The translations under genes were made by a program, and so were the position numbers. Below, piece by piece: positions 7,949 to 18,889 of a DNA stretch of 64,000 bases. Under the pieces are notes generated by a model. The model was not told where the DNA came from, searched no databases, and saw only the letters and a list, made by a program, of their open reading frames with translations. The stretch lies in assembly GCA_934184665.1 (NCBI GenBank), contig CAKPSX010000003.1:1-64000 (forward strand), read 5' to 3'. Positions within the stretch are counted from its first letter, which is position 1, and the number at the start of each line of letters is the position of its first letter. The DNA is from an uncultured Clostridia bacterium (GTDB taxonomy: Bacteria; Bacillota; Clostridia; TANB77; CAG-508).

Positions 7949-9580
7949 TTATGAAGCTCTTTTATTTCTTAATTCATTTGCATATTTTAATGTTATTTCA
8001 TTTACTTCTCCTGATGACATTCTAGCTATTTCAAATATTGTTTCTTCTTCATTTAAAAGTTTTATTTCTGTATTTGTTCTGTCATTTTTTACTGTTTTGC
8101 TTATGTAATAATTATAATCTGCTTTTGCTGCAATAGCTGCTAAATGTGAAACACATAATACTTGATGTGTTTTTGATATATCTTTAATTTTTTCAGCAAC
8201 TGTTTTTCCAGCTTTACCACTTATTCCTATATCAATTTCATCAAATACTAATGTTGGCATTTTATCTGATTCAGCTAATACTTTTTTTATTGCTAGCATT
8301 ATTCTTGACATTTCTCCACCTGATGCTATTTTTATTAACTCATTTTCCTTTTCTCCAATATTTGTTTTTATGTAGATTTTAACATCATCTTTTCCATCTT
8401 CAAAATAATCATTTATTTTGTATTCCACTTTTACATTTATTTTTGCATTTTTCATTTCAAGTTCTAGTACCTCTGCATTTATTCTCTTGTTTAATTCTTC
8501 TGCATATCTTTTTCTAATTTCACTCATTTTCTCAGCTATTTGGTTCATTTCTTTTTCTATCTCTTTTTGCTCTAGTTTTAATTGGTTATTATGCTCTTCT
8601 AAATTCTCTATTTTAGTTATTTCTTGTTCAACTTCTTCTTTATATTCCAAAATTTCTTCTATATTATTTCCATACTTTCTTTTTAAATTATATATATTAT
8701 CAAGTCTTGATTCTGTTTCTTCTATTTCTTGTTCATTAAATTCTACATCATCATTAAAACAGCTTATATCTCTTGATATTTCTTGGATTTCATAATATAC
8801 ATTTTTTAATTCTGATACTGTTTTTTCATACTTTGTATCAATGCTTTCTATTTTTTCTAAAGACTTTATAGCTTTTCCTATTAAGTCTATTGTATTTTCT
8901 CCTAATGCAATATCAGCATCTTGTAAGCTTTTAGCTATCTTTTCTGAATTAGCTATAATTTTTCTTTTTTCTTCTAATTTCTCTTCTTCTCCTATTTTTA
9001 AATTAGCCTCTGTTATTTCATTTGCTTGATATCTTAACAAATCTAATTTTCTTTGTTTTTCTTTTTCATCTCCATAATTTTCTCTTAATTCTTTTTTTAT
9101 TTCATTATATTTGTTATATCTTTTTTTATATTCATCTTGTAGTCCATTTATTTCTTTTCCTATGAAACTATCTAAATATTTTATATGTGTTTTGCTATCT
9201 AATAATTTCTGATTATCATTTTGTCCATGTATTTCTATATAGTTGCTCATAAACTTCTTTAATTCTGCTACTGTTACTAATCTACCATTTATTTTGCACA
9301 TGTTTCTTCCATTACTATATATTTCTCTTGTTATTATTATATTTCCTTCAACTGCATTTTCATCTTCTGGATTATACATACATAATTCAACATATGAGTA
9401 ACTTTCTCCGCTTCTTATCATTTCTTTTGAAAATCTGCCACCACATATTATATTTATAGCATCTATTATTAAACTTTTACCTGCACCTGTTTCACCTGTT
9501 AATGCATTCATTCCTTTGTTTAATTCTATTTCTAACTCTTCTATTATTCCTATATTTTTTATGTGTAAATTTGTTATCAT
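7949..9580 (-). CDS. recN: DNA repair protein RecN
   Basis: 543 aa. SMC-like ATPase of double-strand break repair. Walker A GETGAGKSLIIDAI near residue 30, a long coiled-coil middle (about 150-370), signature ASGGEMSRIMLAIK about 425 and Walker B LVFDEIDIGISG about 455, followed by VLCVSHLAAIA. Slightly short against the usual 550-570 aa but complete. Strong SD AGGAGG before ATG 9580. A terminator and an unrelated gene precede it, so it probably has its own promoter. Confidence 0.96.
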   Translation of the reverse strand: MITNLHIKNIGIIEELEIELNKGMNALTGETGAGKSLIIDAINIICGGRFSKEMIRSGESYSYVELCMYNPEDENAVEGNIIITREIYSNGRNMCKINGRLVTVAELKKFMSNYIEIHGQNDNQKLLDSKTHIKYLDSFIGKEINGLQDEYKKRYNKYNEIKKELRENYGDEKEKQRKLDLLRYQANEITEANLKIGEEEKLEEKRKIIANSEKIAKSLQDADIALGENTIDLIGKAIKSLEKIESIDTKYEKTVSELKNVYYEIQEISRDISCFNDDVEFNEQEIEETESRLDNIYNLKRKYGNNIEEILEYKEEVEQEITKIENLEEHNNQLKLEQKEIEKEMNQIAEKMSEIRKRYAEELNKRINAEVLELEMKNAKINVKVEYKINDYFEDGKDDVKIYIKTNIGEKENELIKIASGGEMSRIMLAIKKVLAESDKMPTLVFDEIDIGISGKAGKTVAEKIKDISKTHQVLCVSHLAAIAAKADYNYYISKTVKNDRTNTEIKLLNEEETIFEIARMSSGEVNEITLKYANELRNKRAS

Positions 9581-9728
9581 ATGTTCCTCCTATCACTGTT
9601 TTTATTATTTTTCAAAAATATGTTCGTGATTATTGTATTACTTTCCCTTTTATTTGTCAATAGTTTTACGAACATTTTTTCTTTTTTCGTTTGTTTTTAA
9701 TTTTAGTTTTGCCTTATTGTTTCAACAT

Positions 9729-9758
9729 AAAAAAGCTTACCAATTGGTAAGCTTTTTT
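9729..9758. terminator. Perfect palindromic terminator
   Basis: AAAAAAGCTTACC, AATT, GGTAAGCTTTTTT: a 13-bp stem that reads as a terminator on either strand. It sits just downstream of the 9772-10122 gene. Confidence 0.9.
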
Positions 9759-9771
9759 TAGAGATATATGA

Positions 9772-10122
9772 TTATTCTATATCATTACTCTCCTCTTCTT
9801 TTTTGTTTTTTATTCTCTTCTGCTCTTCTTTGTAGAAAAAGTAACAAAGAATAATCATTGTAACTAATAGTGTCAGCTGCAAGATGCTGAAACCGTATTC
9901 GCGGATGCTTGGGTTAATCATAGCTCCCATCTGACCAGCCGTTATAGTTAATAGCAAAGTATTAACCATAGGTTTCCAGGTGAACCAGTTTACAATGACT
10001 GCAATAGCAATCATTGCGATTATGAACCCAAACTTTGTCAGGGGCTCCTCATCGTAAAAGCCTAAGGTAGTTCCAAAAAGGCTACCCATGAACGCTGTGA
10101 TTACATAATGCAGATATCTCAT
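9772..10122 (-). CDS. Orphan small membrane protein of atypical codon use
   Basis: 116 aa with about four hydrophobic segments (YVITAFMGSLFGTTLGF; FIIAMIAIAVIVNWF; VNTLLLTITAGQMGAMI; LQLTLLVTMIILCYFF) and a charged Lys/Glu-rich C-terminal tail. No family recognised; the size and four-helix layout recall phage holin-like or small transporter-like proteins but nothing decides it. Codons are rich in C/G at third positions (CTG, ATC, TTC, GCG) unlike all neighbours, suggesting acquisition. It has its own promoter (10157-10185), SD AAGGAG and a perfect terminator. Confidence 0.75.
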   Translation of the reverse strand: MRYLHYVITAFMGSLFGTTLGFYDEEPLTKFGFIIAMIAIAVIVNWFTWKPMVNTLLLTITAGQMGAMINPSIREYGFSILQLTLLVTMIILCYFFYKEEQKRIKNKKEEESNDIE

Positions 10123-10156
10123 AATGTTTTCTCTCCTTAAAAATATTGATACCTTA

Positions 10157-10185
10157 ATTATACCATATTTTAAGCCAAAAGTAAA
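10157..10185 (-). promoter_or_regulatory. Promoter of the orphan 9772-10122 gene
   Basis: On the minus strand, TTTACT (10180-10185), a 17-bp spacer and TATAAT (10157-10162), followed about 20 bp later by the SD AAGGAG. Confidence 0.75.
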
Positions 10186-10233
10186 ATTTACATAATATTA
10201 ATGTGCTTATTTTTTGCTTCTATATTCTTACTT

Positions 10234-13062
10234 TTAATTTTCTAAATATTTCTTTAAGAATTTTCCTGTATAACTTCTTTCATTTTTGCATATCTGTTCT
10301 GGTGTTCCAACAGCTATGACCTCTCCCCCAGCATCTCCGCCTTCTGGTCCTAAATCTATTATATGGTCACAAGTTTTTATTAAATCTAAATTATGTTCAA
10401 TTACTAAAATTGTATTTCCTGTATCAACAAGTCTTTGTAATATATCTACTAATCTATGAACATCAGCAATATGAAGTCCTGTTGTTGGCTCATCTAATAT
10501 ATATAATGTTTTACCTGTTGCTCTTTTTGATAATTCAGTTGCTAATTTAACACGTTGTGCTTCTCCTCCTGATAGTGTTGTGGATGGTTGTCCTAATTTA
10601 ATATATCCTAATCCCACATCATATAATGTTTGAATTTTTGATTTTATTTTTGGTATATTCTCAAAAAATTCAAGTGCTTCTTCAACTGTCATATCAAGTA
10701 CATCTGAAATACTTTTACCTTTGTATTTTACCTCAAGTGTTTCTCTGTTATATCTTTTACCCTTACATACTTCACAAGGTACATATACATCTGGTAAAAA
10801 ATGCATTTCTATTTTATGAACTCCATCACCATTACAACTTTCACATCTACCACCTTGAACATTAAAACTAAATCTGCCTTTTGCATAACCCCTCATTTTT
10901 GCCTCATTTGTCCCTGCAAAAATATCTCTAATTAAATCAAATGCACCTGTATATGTTGCAGGGTTTGAACGTGGTGTTCTACCAATTGGAGATTGATCTA
11001 TATTTATTATTTTGTCAATATTATCAATTCCTTTTATTGTCTTACATTTTCCTGGTTTTTCACTTGCTCCATTTAATTTTTGTGCAATATTTTTATATAA
11101 TACTTCATTTACTAAAGTACTTTTTCCTGAGCCAGATACTCCTGTAACACAAGTAAATGTTCCTAATGGAATTTTTACACTTATATTTTTTAAGTTATTT
11201 TCTGTTGCATTCACTATTTCAATATTTTTCTTGTTTCCTTTTCTTCTTGTTTTTGGTACATGGATCTTTTTTCTTCCACTTAGGTAATCTCCTGTAATTG
11301 ACCCTTCAACCTGTTTTATTTCTTCAGCAGTTCCTTGTGCCATTACATTTCCACCATGTACACCTGCACCTGGTCCAATATCTATTATTTGATCTGCAGC
11401 ATACATTGTATCTTCATCATGTTCTACAACTATTAATGTATTGCCTAAATCTCTTAGTCTTTTTAATGTTGCAATTAGTCTATCATTATCTCTCTGATGT
11501 AACCCTATACTCGGCTCATCTAATATATACAAAACTCCTGTTAGTCCAGAACCTATCTGTGTTGCTAAACGTATACGTTGTGCTTCTCCTCCTGATAATG
11601 TTCCACTACTTCTTGATAATGTTAAATATTCTAATCCTACATCTACTAAAAATTGAAGTCTAGCATTTATTTCTTTTAAAATCATATCTGCTATCATAGC
11701 TTGTGTATCTGTTAGTTCTAGTCCTTTTAAGAATTCTTGAATCTGTTTTATTGACATTGCTGTTATTTCATTTATATTTTTTCCATTTATTTTTGTGCTT
11801 AATATTTCTGGTTTTAGTCTAGCTCCATTACATTCATCACAATGCATATTACTCATATACATTTCATAAAAATCTCTCATTCCCTGTGATTTTGTTTCAT
11901 TATGACGTCTTTCTAGTGTTGGTATTACACCCTCAAATGGTGCTGTAAACTTTCTTGTTCCAGCATATGAAGAATATTCGAATTCTATTTCTTCATCACC
12001 TGTTCCATATAATATTTTCTCTAAAAAGTCTCTTGGCAAATCTTTTATTTTTTTGTTTTTTATATCTATTCCATAATGTCTACCTACACTTTCGAAATAC
12101 ATTCTTGCCATAGTGTCACCTTTTTTCATTGTGCTTGCTCCAAATGCTTTTACTCCATCATATAATGTTTTAGTTTTGTCAGGAATAATTAAATCTTCAT
12201 CCATTTTCATTAAATAACCTATTCCTAAGCACTTTGGACAAGCTCCATAAGGATTATTAAATGAAAACATTCTTGGTGTTAATTCTGGGAAACTAAATCC
12301 ACAATCTGGACATGCATAATTGCAACTGTACAATATTGGCTTTTCTCCAACAACATCTATTAATACTAGATTCTCAGCATGTTTTAATGCTATTTCTATA
12401 GATTCAGTTAATCTTCCTATTATATCTTTTTTTATTACTAATCTATCAACAACTATTTCTATTTCGTGCTTTTTATTTTTATCTAATTTTATTTCGTCTG
12501 TTAGTTCATAAATTTCTCCATCAATTCTTACTCTTACAAATCCTTCTTTTTGTAAATCTTCCAGTAATTTTGTGTGTTCACCTTTTCTACTTCTCACAAC
12601 AGGTGCTAATACTTGTATTTTAGTTCCTTCTTCTATTTTCATTACATTATCCACTATTTGGTCTATTGTCTGTTTCTCAATTTTTTTTCCACAATGCGGA
12701 CAATATGGTTGTCCTATTCTTGCATATAATAAACGTATATAATCATATATTTCTGTTACTGTTCCTACTGTTGAACGTGGGTTTTTTGATGTAGTTTTTT
12801 GATCTATTGATATTGCTGGTGATAGTCCTTCTATTGATTCTACATCTGGTTTTTCCATTACTCCTAGGAATTGTCTAGCATATGATGATAAACTTTCTAC
12901 ATATCTTCTTTGACCTTCTGCATATAATGTGTCAAATGCAAGTGATGATTTTCCTGAGCCAGATAAACCTGTTATTACAACTAATTTATCTCTTGGTATT
13001 TCTATATTTATATTTTTTAAATTATGTTCTTTTGCACCTTTTATCGTTATTTTATCATTCAT
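10234..13062 (-). CDS. uvrA: Excinuclease ABC subunit A
   Basis: 942 aa, the normal length. Damage-recognition ATPase of nucleotide excision repair. First P-loop [15 protein letters not shown] about residue 35, zinc-binding CPDC...CPKC about 255-280, signature [16 protein letters not shown] about 490; second P-loop [15 protein letters not shown] about 645, second zinc finger CESC...CEVC about 740, signature [15 protein letters not shown] about 830 with [12 protein letters not shown]. The start is taken at ATG 13062 because SD GAAGGAGGA precedes it by 9 nt; ATG 13071 abuts the SD. uvrC lies elsewhere in the window; uvrB is not here. Confidence 0.98.
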   Translation of the reverse strand: MNDKITIKGAKEHNLKNINIEIPRDKLVVITGLSGSGKSSLAFDTLYAEGQRRYVESLSSYARQFLGVMEKPDVESIEGLSPAISIDQKTTSKNPRSTVGTVTEIYDYIRLLYARIGQPYCPHCGKKIEKQTIDQIVDNVMKIEEGTKIQVLAPVVRSRKGEHTKLLEDLQKEGFVRVRIDGEIYELTDEIKLDKNKKHEIEIVVDRLVIKKDIIGRLTESIEIALKHAENLVLIDVVGEKPILYSCNYACPDCGFSFPELTPRMFSFNNPYGACPKCLGIGYLMKMDEDLIIPDKTKTLYDGVKAFGASTMKKGDTMARMYFESVGRHYGIDIKNKKIKDLPRDFLEKILYGTGDEEIEFEYSSYAGTRKFTAPFEGVIPTLERRHNETKSQGMRDFYEMYMSNMHCDECNGARLKPEILSTKINGKNINEITAMSIKQIQEFLKGLELTDTQAMIADMILKEINARLQFLVDVGLEYLTLSRSSGTLSGGEAQRIRLATQIGSGLTGVLYILDEPSIGLHQRDNDRLIATLKRLRDLGNTLIVVEHDEDTMYAADQIIDIGPGAGVHGGNVMAQGTAEEIKQVEGSITGDYLSGRKKIHVPKTRRKGNKKNIEIVNATENNLKNISVKIPLGTFTCVTGVSGSGKSTLVNEVLYKNIAQKLNGASEKPGKCKTIKGIDNIDKIINIDQSPIGRTPRSNPATYTGAFDLIRDIFAGTNEAKMRGYAKGRFSFNVQGGRCESCNGDGVHKIEMHFLPDVYVPCEVCKGKRYNRETLEVKYKGKSISDVLDMTVEEALEFFENIPKIKSKIQTLYDVGLGYIKLGQPSTTLSGGEAQRVKLATELSKRATGKTLYILDEPTTGLHIADVHRLVDILQRLVDTGNTILVIEHNLDLIKTCDHIIDLGPEGGDAGGEVIAVGTPEQICKNERSYTGKFLKKYLEN

Positions 13063-13138
13063 TTTTCTCATTCCTCCTTCAAGGCTCTATTATTATACTA
13101 CATTTTTTGATAATAAACAAGAGTTCGAGAAAATTGTT

Positions 13139-13492
13139 TTATATTATTTTCTTTATGTGGTTAATTAGGCACTTTCCATTTTTAAAAACTATTTCAATTA
13201 CATCAAAGTAGAATTCATACTTCCAATATTTTTTATTCAAGCTTAAAAATATTTTAGCTGCTGTTTTCATATGTTTTATTTTCTTATAATTTACCGCTTC
13301 TGATGGCATTCCATAATTAAAATTGCTTCTTGTCTTTACTTCAACAAAAAATAATTTTTTATCTTTTTTTGCTATTACATCTATTTCACCTTTTTTAGTA
13401 TAATAATTCTTGCAAACAATTTCATATTCCTTACTTTCTAGATAATGCTCGGCTATATTCTCTCCTATTTTTCCAAATACTTTCTTATTCAT
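13139..13492 (-). CDS. YraN family (UPF0102) endonuclease-like protein
   Basis: 117 aa. The PD-(D/E)XK-like core [21 protein letters not shown] holds the D and E-x-K residues of the family (about residues 36-54), after an N-terminal [19 protein letters not shown] helix. The biochemical role is uncertain; the family is often near dprA, as here. Convergence of uvrA, yraN, dprA and the ComM-like gene on one strand suggests a DNA-processing neighbourhood. Confidence 0.93.
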   Translation of the reverse strand: MNKKVFGKIGENIAEHYLESKEYEIVCKNYYTKKGEIDVIAKKDKKLFFVEVKTRSNFNYGMPSEAVNYKKIKHMKTAAKIFLSLNKKYWKYEFYFDVIEIVFKNGKCLINHIKKII

Positions 13493-13537
13493 TTTTTCAC
13501 ATCCATTTCTTAGGATATAACTTTTTCAATCAAATTT

Positions 13538-14404
13538 TTAATCTTGTTTTTTCACAAACTGTTGACCAGGTAGTTCCTGGATTTTATTTTCAATCTCAAG
13601 CATCATCAATTTATAATTTACTTCATTTACAGCCAAGCCTGTTTTTATAGAGATTTCATTTATATCTTTTGGATTATCATCAAGTATTTTATAAACACAT
13701 AATAAATCTTCTGGAATATCAAAAAATATATCATTTTTTGATAATTGCTTTTTCGCAAATTCTATATCTGAAAATTCACTTAAAATATCTGTTACATTTG
13801 TTACTAGATTACAACCTTTTTTTATTAATTTATTTGTTGTAATTCCTTTTTTATTATCTAAACTACTTGGTATAGAAAAAACTGGTTTTCCTTGTTCTAT
13901 TGTATTTCTTGCAGTTATATTTGTTCCACTATTCTCCCCTGCTTCAACAACTAATGTTCCAATCCCCATTCCAGCAACAATCCTATTTCTTTCTCTAAAT
14001 TTATTTGAGTCTGCCTCAACCTCATCATCATATTCTGTTACCAAAACTCCATCATTTTCTAATATCGCTCTTGCTAATTCAATATTTGATTTCGGATATA
14101 TGTTTTTTAGCCCTGATGGCAATACAGCTATAGTTTTACCACTATTTTTCAAACAAGTTTCATGTGCAATAGTATCAATACCTACAGCTAATCCACTTAT
14201 TATATTTATATCATATTCCACGAGATCTTTAGTGAATTTTTGACACATTTTTGCTCCATACAATGTGTTGTGTCTTGAACCAACAACAGCAATTCCATAA
14301 TTGTTTAATATTTCTATATTTCCTATTGCATGTAATCTACTTGGTGGCTTTTTTAATTCACGCAATCTCTCTGGATATAATTCATCACAATATTCAATTA
14401 TCAT
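13538..14404 (-). CDS. dprA: DNA-processing protein DprA (Smf)
   Basis: 288 aa. Loads RecA on incoming single-stranded DNA during transformation. Rossmann-like core: VVGSRHNTLYGAK about residue 41, ISGLAVGIDTIAHETCL about 69, AVLPSGLKNIYP about 93, FRERNRIVAGMG about 133, EAGENSGTNITA about 153. The C-terminal 60 residues (LLCVYKILDD onward) form a winged-helix-like domain; there is no N-terminal SAM extension. Follows the ComM-like gene by 32 bp, so one operon. Confidence 0.97.
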   Translation of the reverse strand: MIIEYCDELYPERLRELKKPPSRLHAIGNIEILNNYGIAVVGSRHNTLYGAKMCQKFTKDLVEYDINIISGLAVGIDTIAHETCLKNSGKTIAVLPSGLKNIYPKSNIELARAILENDGVLVTEYDDEVEADSNKFRERNRIVAGMGIGTLVVEAGENSGTNITARNTIEQGKPVFSIPSSLDNKKGITTNKLIKKGCNLVTNVTDILSEFSDIEFAKKQLSKNDIFFDIPEDLLCVYKILDDNPKDINEISIKTGLAVNEVNYKLMMLEIENKIQELPGQQFVKKQD

Positions 14405-14436
14405 ATCTCTTAAAATTTTCCTCCTTCAAATCTGTA

Positions 14437-15987
14437 TCAGCTAAATTTTTGAGCTGTTCTATCTAAGCTTCTATACATTATTGCTTCTGCAATATGTTTA
14501 TCTTCTATTTTTTCTTTTCCTTCTAAATCTGCAATAGTTCTTGCAACTTTTAATACTTTTTCATATGCTCTTACACTTAGTTTTAAATTGTCAAACGCTT
14601 TTTTTAATATAATTTCAGCTTTCGAATCTAATATGCAATATTCAGAAATCGCCTTTTGATTTAATTCTGCATTTGAATGTATATTCCATTGTTTATATCT
14701 TTTTCTTTGAATTTCTCTCGCTTTATTTACTCTATTTCTTATTTGCTCTGAAGTTTGCCCATTATATTCTGAATTTAATTTATTATACTTAGGTCTTTTT
14801 ACTTCTACTTGTATGTCTATTCTATCTAAAAGAGGTCCACTTATCTTATTTAAATATCTATGTATTTCTGTTGGAGTGCACCTACATTCTTTTTGTTCAT
14901 CTCCATAATAGCCACAAGGACATGGATTCATACTTGCAACAAGCATAAAATTACAAGGAAATATACAATTTCCATTTACTCTATTTATCATTATTTCTTT
15001 ATTTTCTAAAGGTTCTCTTAATGATTCTAAAATATATCTATTATATTCTGGTAATTCGTCTAAAAATAATATTCCATTATGTGCTAAACTTACTTCACCA
15101 GGTCTTGGATTTCTTCCTCCTCCTATAATGGTACTTAATGTAACTGTATGATGTGGCATTCTAAATGGTCTATTTAAAATCAGTCCATCATTTTTCAATT
15201 CTCCTGATATACTATGTATTTTTGTTATTTCCATCGCTTCTTCTATATCAAGTTCAGGTAATATTGTATTTATTCTTTTTGCCATCATTGTTTTTCCAGA
15301 ACCTGGACTACCTACCAATAAGCAATTATGTCCTCCTGCAACTGTAATCTCCAATGCTCTTTTTATATCTTCCTGTCCTTTAACTTCCAAAAAATCTATA
15401 TCATATTTATTTTGAGAACTAATCTCTGTATATACTTTTGTTAAACTTTCTGTACGTTGAATGTTTATTTCTTTATTCAAGTATCTCACTAATTCATTTA
15501 AATGTGTCACTGGAATAACTTCTAATTCTTTTACAATTGCTGCTTCATTTGCGTTTTCTTTTGACAATATTATTCTTTTTATTCCAAGCTCTTTTGCTTC
15601 CATGCACATCGATAATATTCCATTTACTTTGTTTATTTTTCCATCAAGTGAAAGTTCTCCAATAAATATAGTTTTTCTTAATTCATTATAATCAATATAT
15701 GGAATTTTATTAGTAGCAAGCAATATTCCCATAGCCATTGCTAAGTCATAGCTACTTCCTCCTTTTTTTACATTTGCAGGTGCTAAATTTATTAAAATTT
15801 TTTTATTTGGAAATTCAATTTTCGAATTTTTTATTGCTGCCATAATTCTCTTTTTGGCTTCTTTTACACTTGTATCTGGTAGACCAACTATTTCAAACTC
15901 TAGTATTCCATTACTTATGTCTGTTTGTATTTCTATTAAATATCCATCTAATCCATTTAGTGACATTGATTTTACTTCTGATAACAT
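14437..15987 (-). CDS. ComM/YifB family Mg-chelatase-like AAA+ ATPase
   Basis: 516 aa. N-terminal ChlI-like domain (GLPDTSVKEAKKRI), Walker A GSPGSGKTMMAKRI about 225, Walker B NGILFLDELPEY about 305, zinc-like CPCGYYGDEQKECRC about 360 and a C-terminal helical domain (SVRAYEKVLKVARTIADLEG). ComM promotes branch migration in natural transformation in Gram-negatives; the same role is inferred here, next to dprA and with comEC in the window. SD GAGAAAGGAG before ATG 15987. Divergent from the PBP gene at 16097. Confidence 0.94.
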   Translation of the reverse strand: MLSEVKSMSLNGLDGYLIEIQTDISNGILEFEIVGLPDTSVKEAKKRIMAAIKNSKIEFPNKKILINLAPANVKKGGSSYDLAMAMGILLATNKIPYIDYNELRKTIFIGELSLDGKINKVNGILSMCMEAKELGIKRIILSKENANEAAIVKELEVIPVTHLNELVRYLNKEINIQRTESLTKVYTEISSQNKYDIDFLEVKGQEDIKRALEITVAGGHNCLLVGSPGSGKTMMAKRINTILPELDIEEAMEITKIHSISGELKNDGLILNRPFRMPHHTVTLSTIIGGGRNPRPGEVSLAHNGILFLDELPEYNRYILESLREPLENKEIMINRVNGNCIFPCNFMLVASMNPCPCGYYGDEQKECRCTPTEIHRYLNKISGPLLDRIDIQVEVKRPKYNKLNSEYNGQTSEQIRNRVNKAREIQRKRYKQWNIHSNAELNQKAISEYCILDSKAEIILKKAFDNLKLSVRAYEKVLKVARTIADLEGKEKIEDKHIAEAIMYRSLDRTAQKFS

Positions 15988-16096
15988 TTTTCTCCTTTCT
16001 CTTAAGGCATAGTACCTTATTTTTCAATTTTTTATTGATTTTTTAATTGTTTTATTATAAAATATTTTTAAATTTTAACTAAAGAATGGTGATATT

Positions 16097-17986
16097 ATGA
16101 GTAATAAAAAAAATATAAAATCAAAACCTTTTAAAACAAATAATAGTGATATTAATGTTCCTAGCAATATTTCAGGAACCAAATTGATAATTGTATTTGC
16201 ATTTTTATTAGTTATCATGATACTTTTAATTGGTCGTATTGTTTTTCTAAAGTTTGTAGATGGTGATAGATTACAATCTCTTGCAACATCTCAACAAACA
16301 CTTACTGAAACTCTTACAGCTAAGCGTGGTACAATCTATGATACTAATGGTAATGTTTTAGCAATAAGTTATGATACTGATAAAGTTTATATAAATCCTG
16401 CTGAAATAGCTGAAAAGGATAGAGAAATCGTAGCACAAAGTATATCTAATATATTAGAAATAGATTATTCAGAATTATTATCTAATATCAATTCTTCTAC
16501 AAGCAAATTCCTTGTTGCATCTGATGTTCCTCAAGATAAAGTTGATCAATTAAATAAATTGAAAGATAATTTATCTGAGTCTAAAATTAAAACTGGAATG
16601 AGTTTTGAAGATACTAATAAAAGATATTATCCACATAATTCTTTAGCTTCAACCGTTGTAGGTTTTGTTGGCTCAGACAACCAAGGTTTAAGTGGAATCG
16701 AATACTCATGGGATTCTTTTTTAAGTGGTGTTGCTGGAAAATCAGTTAGTCTAAAAGATGCTGACCAGTCTGAAATTGCTAACTCTGAGCAAACTTATAT
16801 AGCAGCTGAAAATGGTTATGACATTAATTTAACTATTGATGTTAATATTCAAGGTATTGTTGAAAAATATCTTGCTGAAGCTGTTCAAGAATATTCTTGT
16901 GATAGTGGAATTACAGTAGCAATGAATCCTTCTAATGGTAAGATATATGCTATGGCAGATTATCCAAGTTATGATTGTAATTCTCCTAATACTATTAATT
17001 CATCTCTTTCTGCTGTTTGGGATAAATTATCAGATCAAGAAAAAAATGATGCAAGATATAATATGTGGAAGCCAAAGGCTGTAACTGACACTTATGAGCC
17101 TGGTTCAGTATTTAAAATTATAACTTCTTCAATTGCATTAGAAGAAAATATTACTGACACTGATGTTGCAAACGATTTTTACTGTAATGGTCATTATTAT
17201 ATTGAAGGTGAAGACAAACCTATTGATTGTTGGAAAAATGTAGCTCCTTATCATGAAAGTCAAACATTACGAAAAGCTTTATGTAATTCTTGTAACCCTG
17301 CTTTCATGCAATTAGGAAAACGTATTGGTTCTAAGACAACTTATAAATATTATGAAGCTTATGGATTTTTTGGAAAGACTGGTATCTCACTTGCTGGTGA
17401 ACCTAAAAATGGTGGTATTTTCTATAAATTGGATGAAATAAAACCTATTGAACTTGCAATAATGTCATTTGGACAACGTTTTACTATTACGCCTTTACAA
17501 ATGATTTCAGCTGCTTCTGCAATAGCAAATGGTGGTACTTTAGTTCAACCTCAAATTGTTGACAAAATAACTAATACTGATACTGGCGAAGTTACTACTT
17601 TTAAAACAGAAGAAAAATGCCAAGTTATTTCTAAAGAAACTGCTGACAAAGTTACATCAATGATGGAATCTGTTGTTACTACTGGAACTGGTGGACATGG
17701 TGCAGTTGAAGGTTACTCAATCGGTGGTAAAACTGGTACATCTGAGCCACGTAATGGAACAAGTGATGGTTATGTTGCTTCTTTTATAGCAATATCTCCT
17801 GTTGAAAATACAAAAATTGTTTTACTTGTAATTTTGAAGAATCCTACAGGAAAACAACACAATGGTGGGCAAATCGCCGCACCTACAGCATCTAAAATGC
17901 TTGCAGAAATCTTACCATATCTTGGTGTAGAATCTGGTAATGAAAAAGATGTTAATACTAGTATTTCTACAGATGATTTATATTAA
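16097..17986 (+). CDS. Class B penicillin-binding protein, SpoVD/FtsI-like transpeptidase
   Basis: 629 aa. One N-terminal membrane helix (LIIVFAFLLVIMILLIGRIVF), PBP dimerization domain starting with AKRGTIYDTNGNVLA, and a transpeptidase domain with the SxxK motif PGSVFK about residue 340, SxN in CNSCN about 400 and KTGT in IGGKTGTSEP about 550. Catalyses peptide cross-linking. No C-terminal PASTA domain is present, so it could be the septal FtsI/PbpB or the cortex enzyme SpoVD; position alone does not decide. Expressed alone, ending at a long hairpin. Confidence 0.92.
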   Translation: MSNKKNIKSKPFKTNNSDINVPSNISGTKLIIVFAFLLVIMILLIGRIVFLKFVDGDRLQSLATSQQTLTETLTAKRGTIYDTNGNVLAISYDTDKVYINPAEIAEKDREIVAQSISNILEIDYSELLSNINSSTSKFLVASDVPQDKVDQLNKLKDNLSESKIKTGMSFEDTNKRYYPHNSLASTVVGFVGSDNQGLSGIEYSWDSFLSGVAGKSVSLKDADQSEIANSEQTYIAAENGYDINLTIDVNIQGIVEKYLAEAVQEYSCDSGITVAMNPSNGKIYAMADYPSYDCNSPNTINSSLSAVWDKLSDQEKNDARYNMWKPKAVTDTYEPGSVFKIITSSIALEENITDTDVANDFYCNGHYYIEGEDKPIDCWKNVAPYHESQTLRKALCNSCNPAFMQLGKRIGSKTTYKYYEAYGFFGKTGISLAGEPKNGGIFYKLDEIKPIELAIMSFGQRFTITPLQMISAASAIANGGTLVQPQIVDKITNTDTGEVTTFKTEEKCQVISKETADKVTSMMESVVTTGTGGHGAVEGYSIGGKTGTSEPRNGTSDGYVASFIAISPVENTKIVLLVILKNPTGKQHNGGQIAAPTASKMLAEILPYLGVESGNEKDVNTSISTDDLY

Positions 17987-18000
17987 AAATTTATTATTTT

Positions 18001-18045
18001 TGCCAGATTTTGAGACTTCTATAATGAAATCTCAAATATCTGGCA
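18001..18045. terminator. Bidirectional terminator hairpin
   Basis: TGCCAGAT...TTTGAGA arms pair with TCTCAAA...ATCTGGCA around the loop. It lies 14 bp after the PBP stop and 26 bp beyond the stop of the minus-strand gene, so it can serve both. Confidence 0.8.
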
Positions 18046-18070
18046 TTTGTAGTTTTTATATAATAAAAAT

Positions 18071-18646
18071 CTACTTGTTAAATGGATGTGTTTTTATTCC
18101 AATTAATAAAACATCATCACTCTTTTCATCAAAGTAATTAAATAATTGTTCATATCTATTTTCATTATTTTTTTCTGCACGAATATAATCTGAAACATCT
18201 AAAAAACTAATCTGTGTACCTGTTTCTATCATTTGACCTTTGTTGTTCTCAATTTCTAGAAAAATGCTTTGTTGAAATCGTCTTTTGTTCAATTCTGATA
18301 TAAGTACTTTATTTAGATTTGCATCTTGTTTTTTCTCATTTTTATTATTTTCTGTTTCTTCTTCACATATAGCACACCAATAACAGAAAATAGATTCTTT
18401 TATTCTGTATTTCCTTATCATTTTTAAATATACTTCTATTTCTTCGTCTGTTTCAAGTAATGCTTTTACTTTTACTAATTCAAATTCATATTCTGATATG
18501 TCTTTCAATTTTATATTTTTTTCATATTCTATGTCTTTTATTTTTATTTTTAATACATTATTTAGAACATCTCTTAGTATGTCCTTTTCTTTACCTCTTA
18601 CTAGCTCACCTAGTTTGTATATACTATTTAAATTATTTGATTCTAT
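18071..18646 (-). CDS. Unknown protein with an apparent AUA start codon
   Basis: 191 aa if started at ATA 18646. A strong SD (AAAGGAGGG) lies 7 nt before ATA; the frame is open from there, but no ATG, GTG or TTG occurs between the upstream stop and a TTG at 18508, which lacks an SD and would discard 46 codons. The protein is hydrophilic, Lys/Glu-rich, with a CYWCAICEEE motif near the middle that might bind metal. No family recognised. It converges on the PBP gene. Confidence 0.65.
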   Translation of the reverse strand: MESNNLNSIYKLGELVRGKEKDILRDVLNNVLKIKIKDIEYEKNIKLKDISEYEFELVKVKALLETDEEIEVYLKMIRKYRIKESIFCYWCAICEEETENNKNEKKQDANLNKVLISELNKRRFQQSIFLEIENNKGQMIETGTQISFLDVSDYIRAEKNNENRYEQLFNYFDEKSDDVLLIGIKTHPFNK

Positions 18647-18889
18647 AGAATATCCCTCCTTTGTTATATATTTTAATTAATTATAATAAGGTTTTTTAAT
18701 CTTAGATAAAATTAACTTTGATTTTAAATTTAAATTTTAATTTATAGAAAAAATTTTTTTGAAAATTATATAATCTTTAACTAGTATAATTTCTTTTTAC
18801 TTTTTTGTCAATACCAAAATCACATTTTTTTATTTTATTTTTCCAAAATACATTTTTCGACTTTTTACGACTTTATTCGTTTAAACTTT

